Shown here: positions 63,080 to 64,000 of the stretch, in pieces | How the letters are laid out: each line of letters starts with the position of its first letter | Position numbering within the stretch: the stretch's first letter is position 1 | Assembly: GCA_023653785.1 (NCBI GenBank) | Contig: JAMKCH010056606.1 | Span: 45,319-109,318 of the forward strand | Reading direction: 5' to 3' | Origin: Ophioderma brevispina | Taxonomy: Eukaryota > Echinodermata > Ophiuroidea > Amphilepidida > Ophiodermatidae | DNA length: 64,000 bases | Made by a program: the position numbers and the translations under genes | Notes under the pieces: model-generated | Database searches by the model: none | Seen by the model: only the letters and a program-made list of their open reading frames with translations | What the model was told of the DNA's origin: nothing

Positions 63080-64000
63080 CCACACCTTCGAAATAAATGA
63101 TAGCGATATTACATTTTATAAAACGAAACCTTCGGAAATTAGAACATTGCACTTCGAAATAAACTGTATGAAATCTGAAGTAACCACCCTCGAAATGGAT
63201 GATCCCTAAATATACTATTCTTACAGCATGTTTTAAATGACCATATAATGATGAGATTATGGGATACTGCCAAGTTTGATAGAGGTTAACCCGTACTGGC
63301 ACAGATAGACACACAATGGTCTAATGGCAAAATTCACCTAAATTATATATGTAAATGGTTCACACTTCCAATATCACGATTTCCCCTTGGTTTCGTGCAT
63401 GTTTCCCGATTTTAATTGAATATCACATGTTTCTATCCCATTCCTCCCCATGCTTTCGTGTAAAAAACTAAAGCAGACCCCAGGGTCTGAGACAAAACAC
63501 ACAATATCATGACGGAACTTCGTGGACTGATGGCAAAATGGCAACCGAAATATTCGTAGCACGCATTGTCCCAGCTGTGACTTGATTTCGTCTCTATATT
63601 TAATTTAGAAATAGAACATCATAATTTTCAGAATTTTAAATACCGTACGAAATCCGTACGACCAGTACTGCAATGACTTATATTCGCACGTGCATTATTA
63701 AAAACATGCCTTGATGTGAGTGAACCGATTCATCTGATTCATATTGTTCTTACTGTAAGGTGTCTGTAGACTTCAATAAGTAATCCATTTACATTATTTT
63801 GAGAGAAAATAGCGAACTGGTTCTAAACTGAATGATAAAACATATCCAACCTTATTAGTTCGCTTTCGCTCCATTTCATTATCAGACCTTTACCTAATTC
63901 ATGCTGAACATTATCTACGAAAAGTGTGGGAGTGTTGACAAGGATTGAAGGAACTTCTTGACTAATAACGGGGGATTGAAGGGTAGGTGGACAGGATAGG

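Larger units (their letters stand above)
58147..64000 (+). repeat. Tandem unit, copy 3 (cut by window end)
   Basis: Third head-to-tail copy, running off the window. It carries a 1.29 kb repeat-rich insert (59452-60741) and a LINE (about 61250-63079). After the LINE the unit resumes at CCTTCGAAATAAATGATAGC, matching 51606 of copy 2. Confidence 0.85.

Noticed and set aside
1..64000. CRISPR arrays, bacterial operons or an integrated virus
   Set aside because: No regular spacer-repeat array, no prokaryotic gene organisation, and no viral capsid, polymerase or integrase motif was seen; the only RT sequences are non-LTR type.

Overview
The window is AT-rich, intron-rich eukaryotic DNA, most likely from a marine invertebrate. 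The evidence is one spliced animal-type gene (an SLC6 sodium/chloride-dependent transporter on the minus strand), two families of non-LTR retrotransposon, tRNA-derived SINE-like repeats, and more than ten short inverted-repeat (MITE-like) elements. I could not name the species. Most open frames of 60-130 codons here look like chance and are not annotated as genes.

Layout. 1-2060: degenerate minisatellite-like DNA present twice. 2060-8900: non-coding, with a hAT-like MITE at 5259-5553. 8905-9100: a tRNA-derived SINE, meeting tail to tail with a 2.7 kb decayed LINE (minus strand, endonuclease plus reverse transcriptase) that runs to about 11810. 12514-22307: five SLC6 exons (TM1 to TM5) on the minus strand, with at least three MITEs in the introns. 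No later exon was found downstream, where the dead LINE lies. 23226-31200: SINE, nested TIR elements, three copies of a MITE with CCGG flanks, two duplications joined by runs of about 20 T, and a second partial LINE of the same family (plus strand). 31200-39780: mostly featureless, but with a long imperfect hairpin (34303-34417), an array of eleven copies of the palindrome CAACGCGTTG (36958-37247), another T-run joint, and a 411 bp TIR element. 39782-64000: three tandem copies of a unit with a core of about 7.6 kb. Each copy carries its own later insertions, including a SINE, several TIR elements, a repeat insert full of AGGTCAAAGGTCA-like sites, and a CR1/Jockey-like LINE.

The most useful observations are these. 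(1) The SLC6 protein has lost the near-invariant GLGN core of TM1 that carries a sodium-1 ligand. (2) The CAACGCGTTG palindromes sit about two helical turns apart. (3) Four duplications are each joined at a run of 20-23 T on the same strand, which looks more like overlapping contig ends than biology and matters for reading the whole window. (4) One element combines MITE-type terminal inverted repeats, a 9 bp target duplication and an internal tRNA-like Pol III body. (5) The triplicated unit gives natural empty sites that define several insertions to the base.

All calls were made by reading the sequence by eye. No alignment, folding or database search was run.
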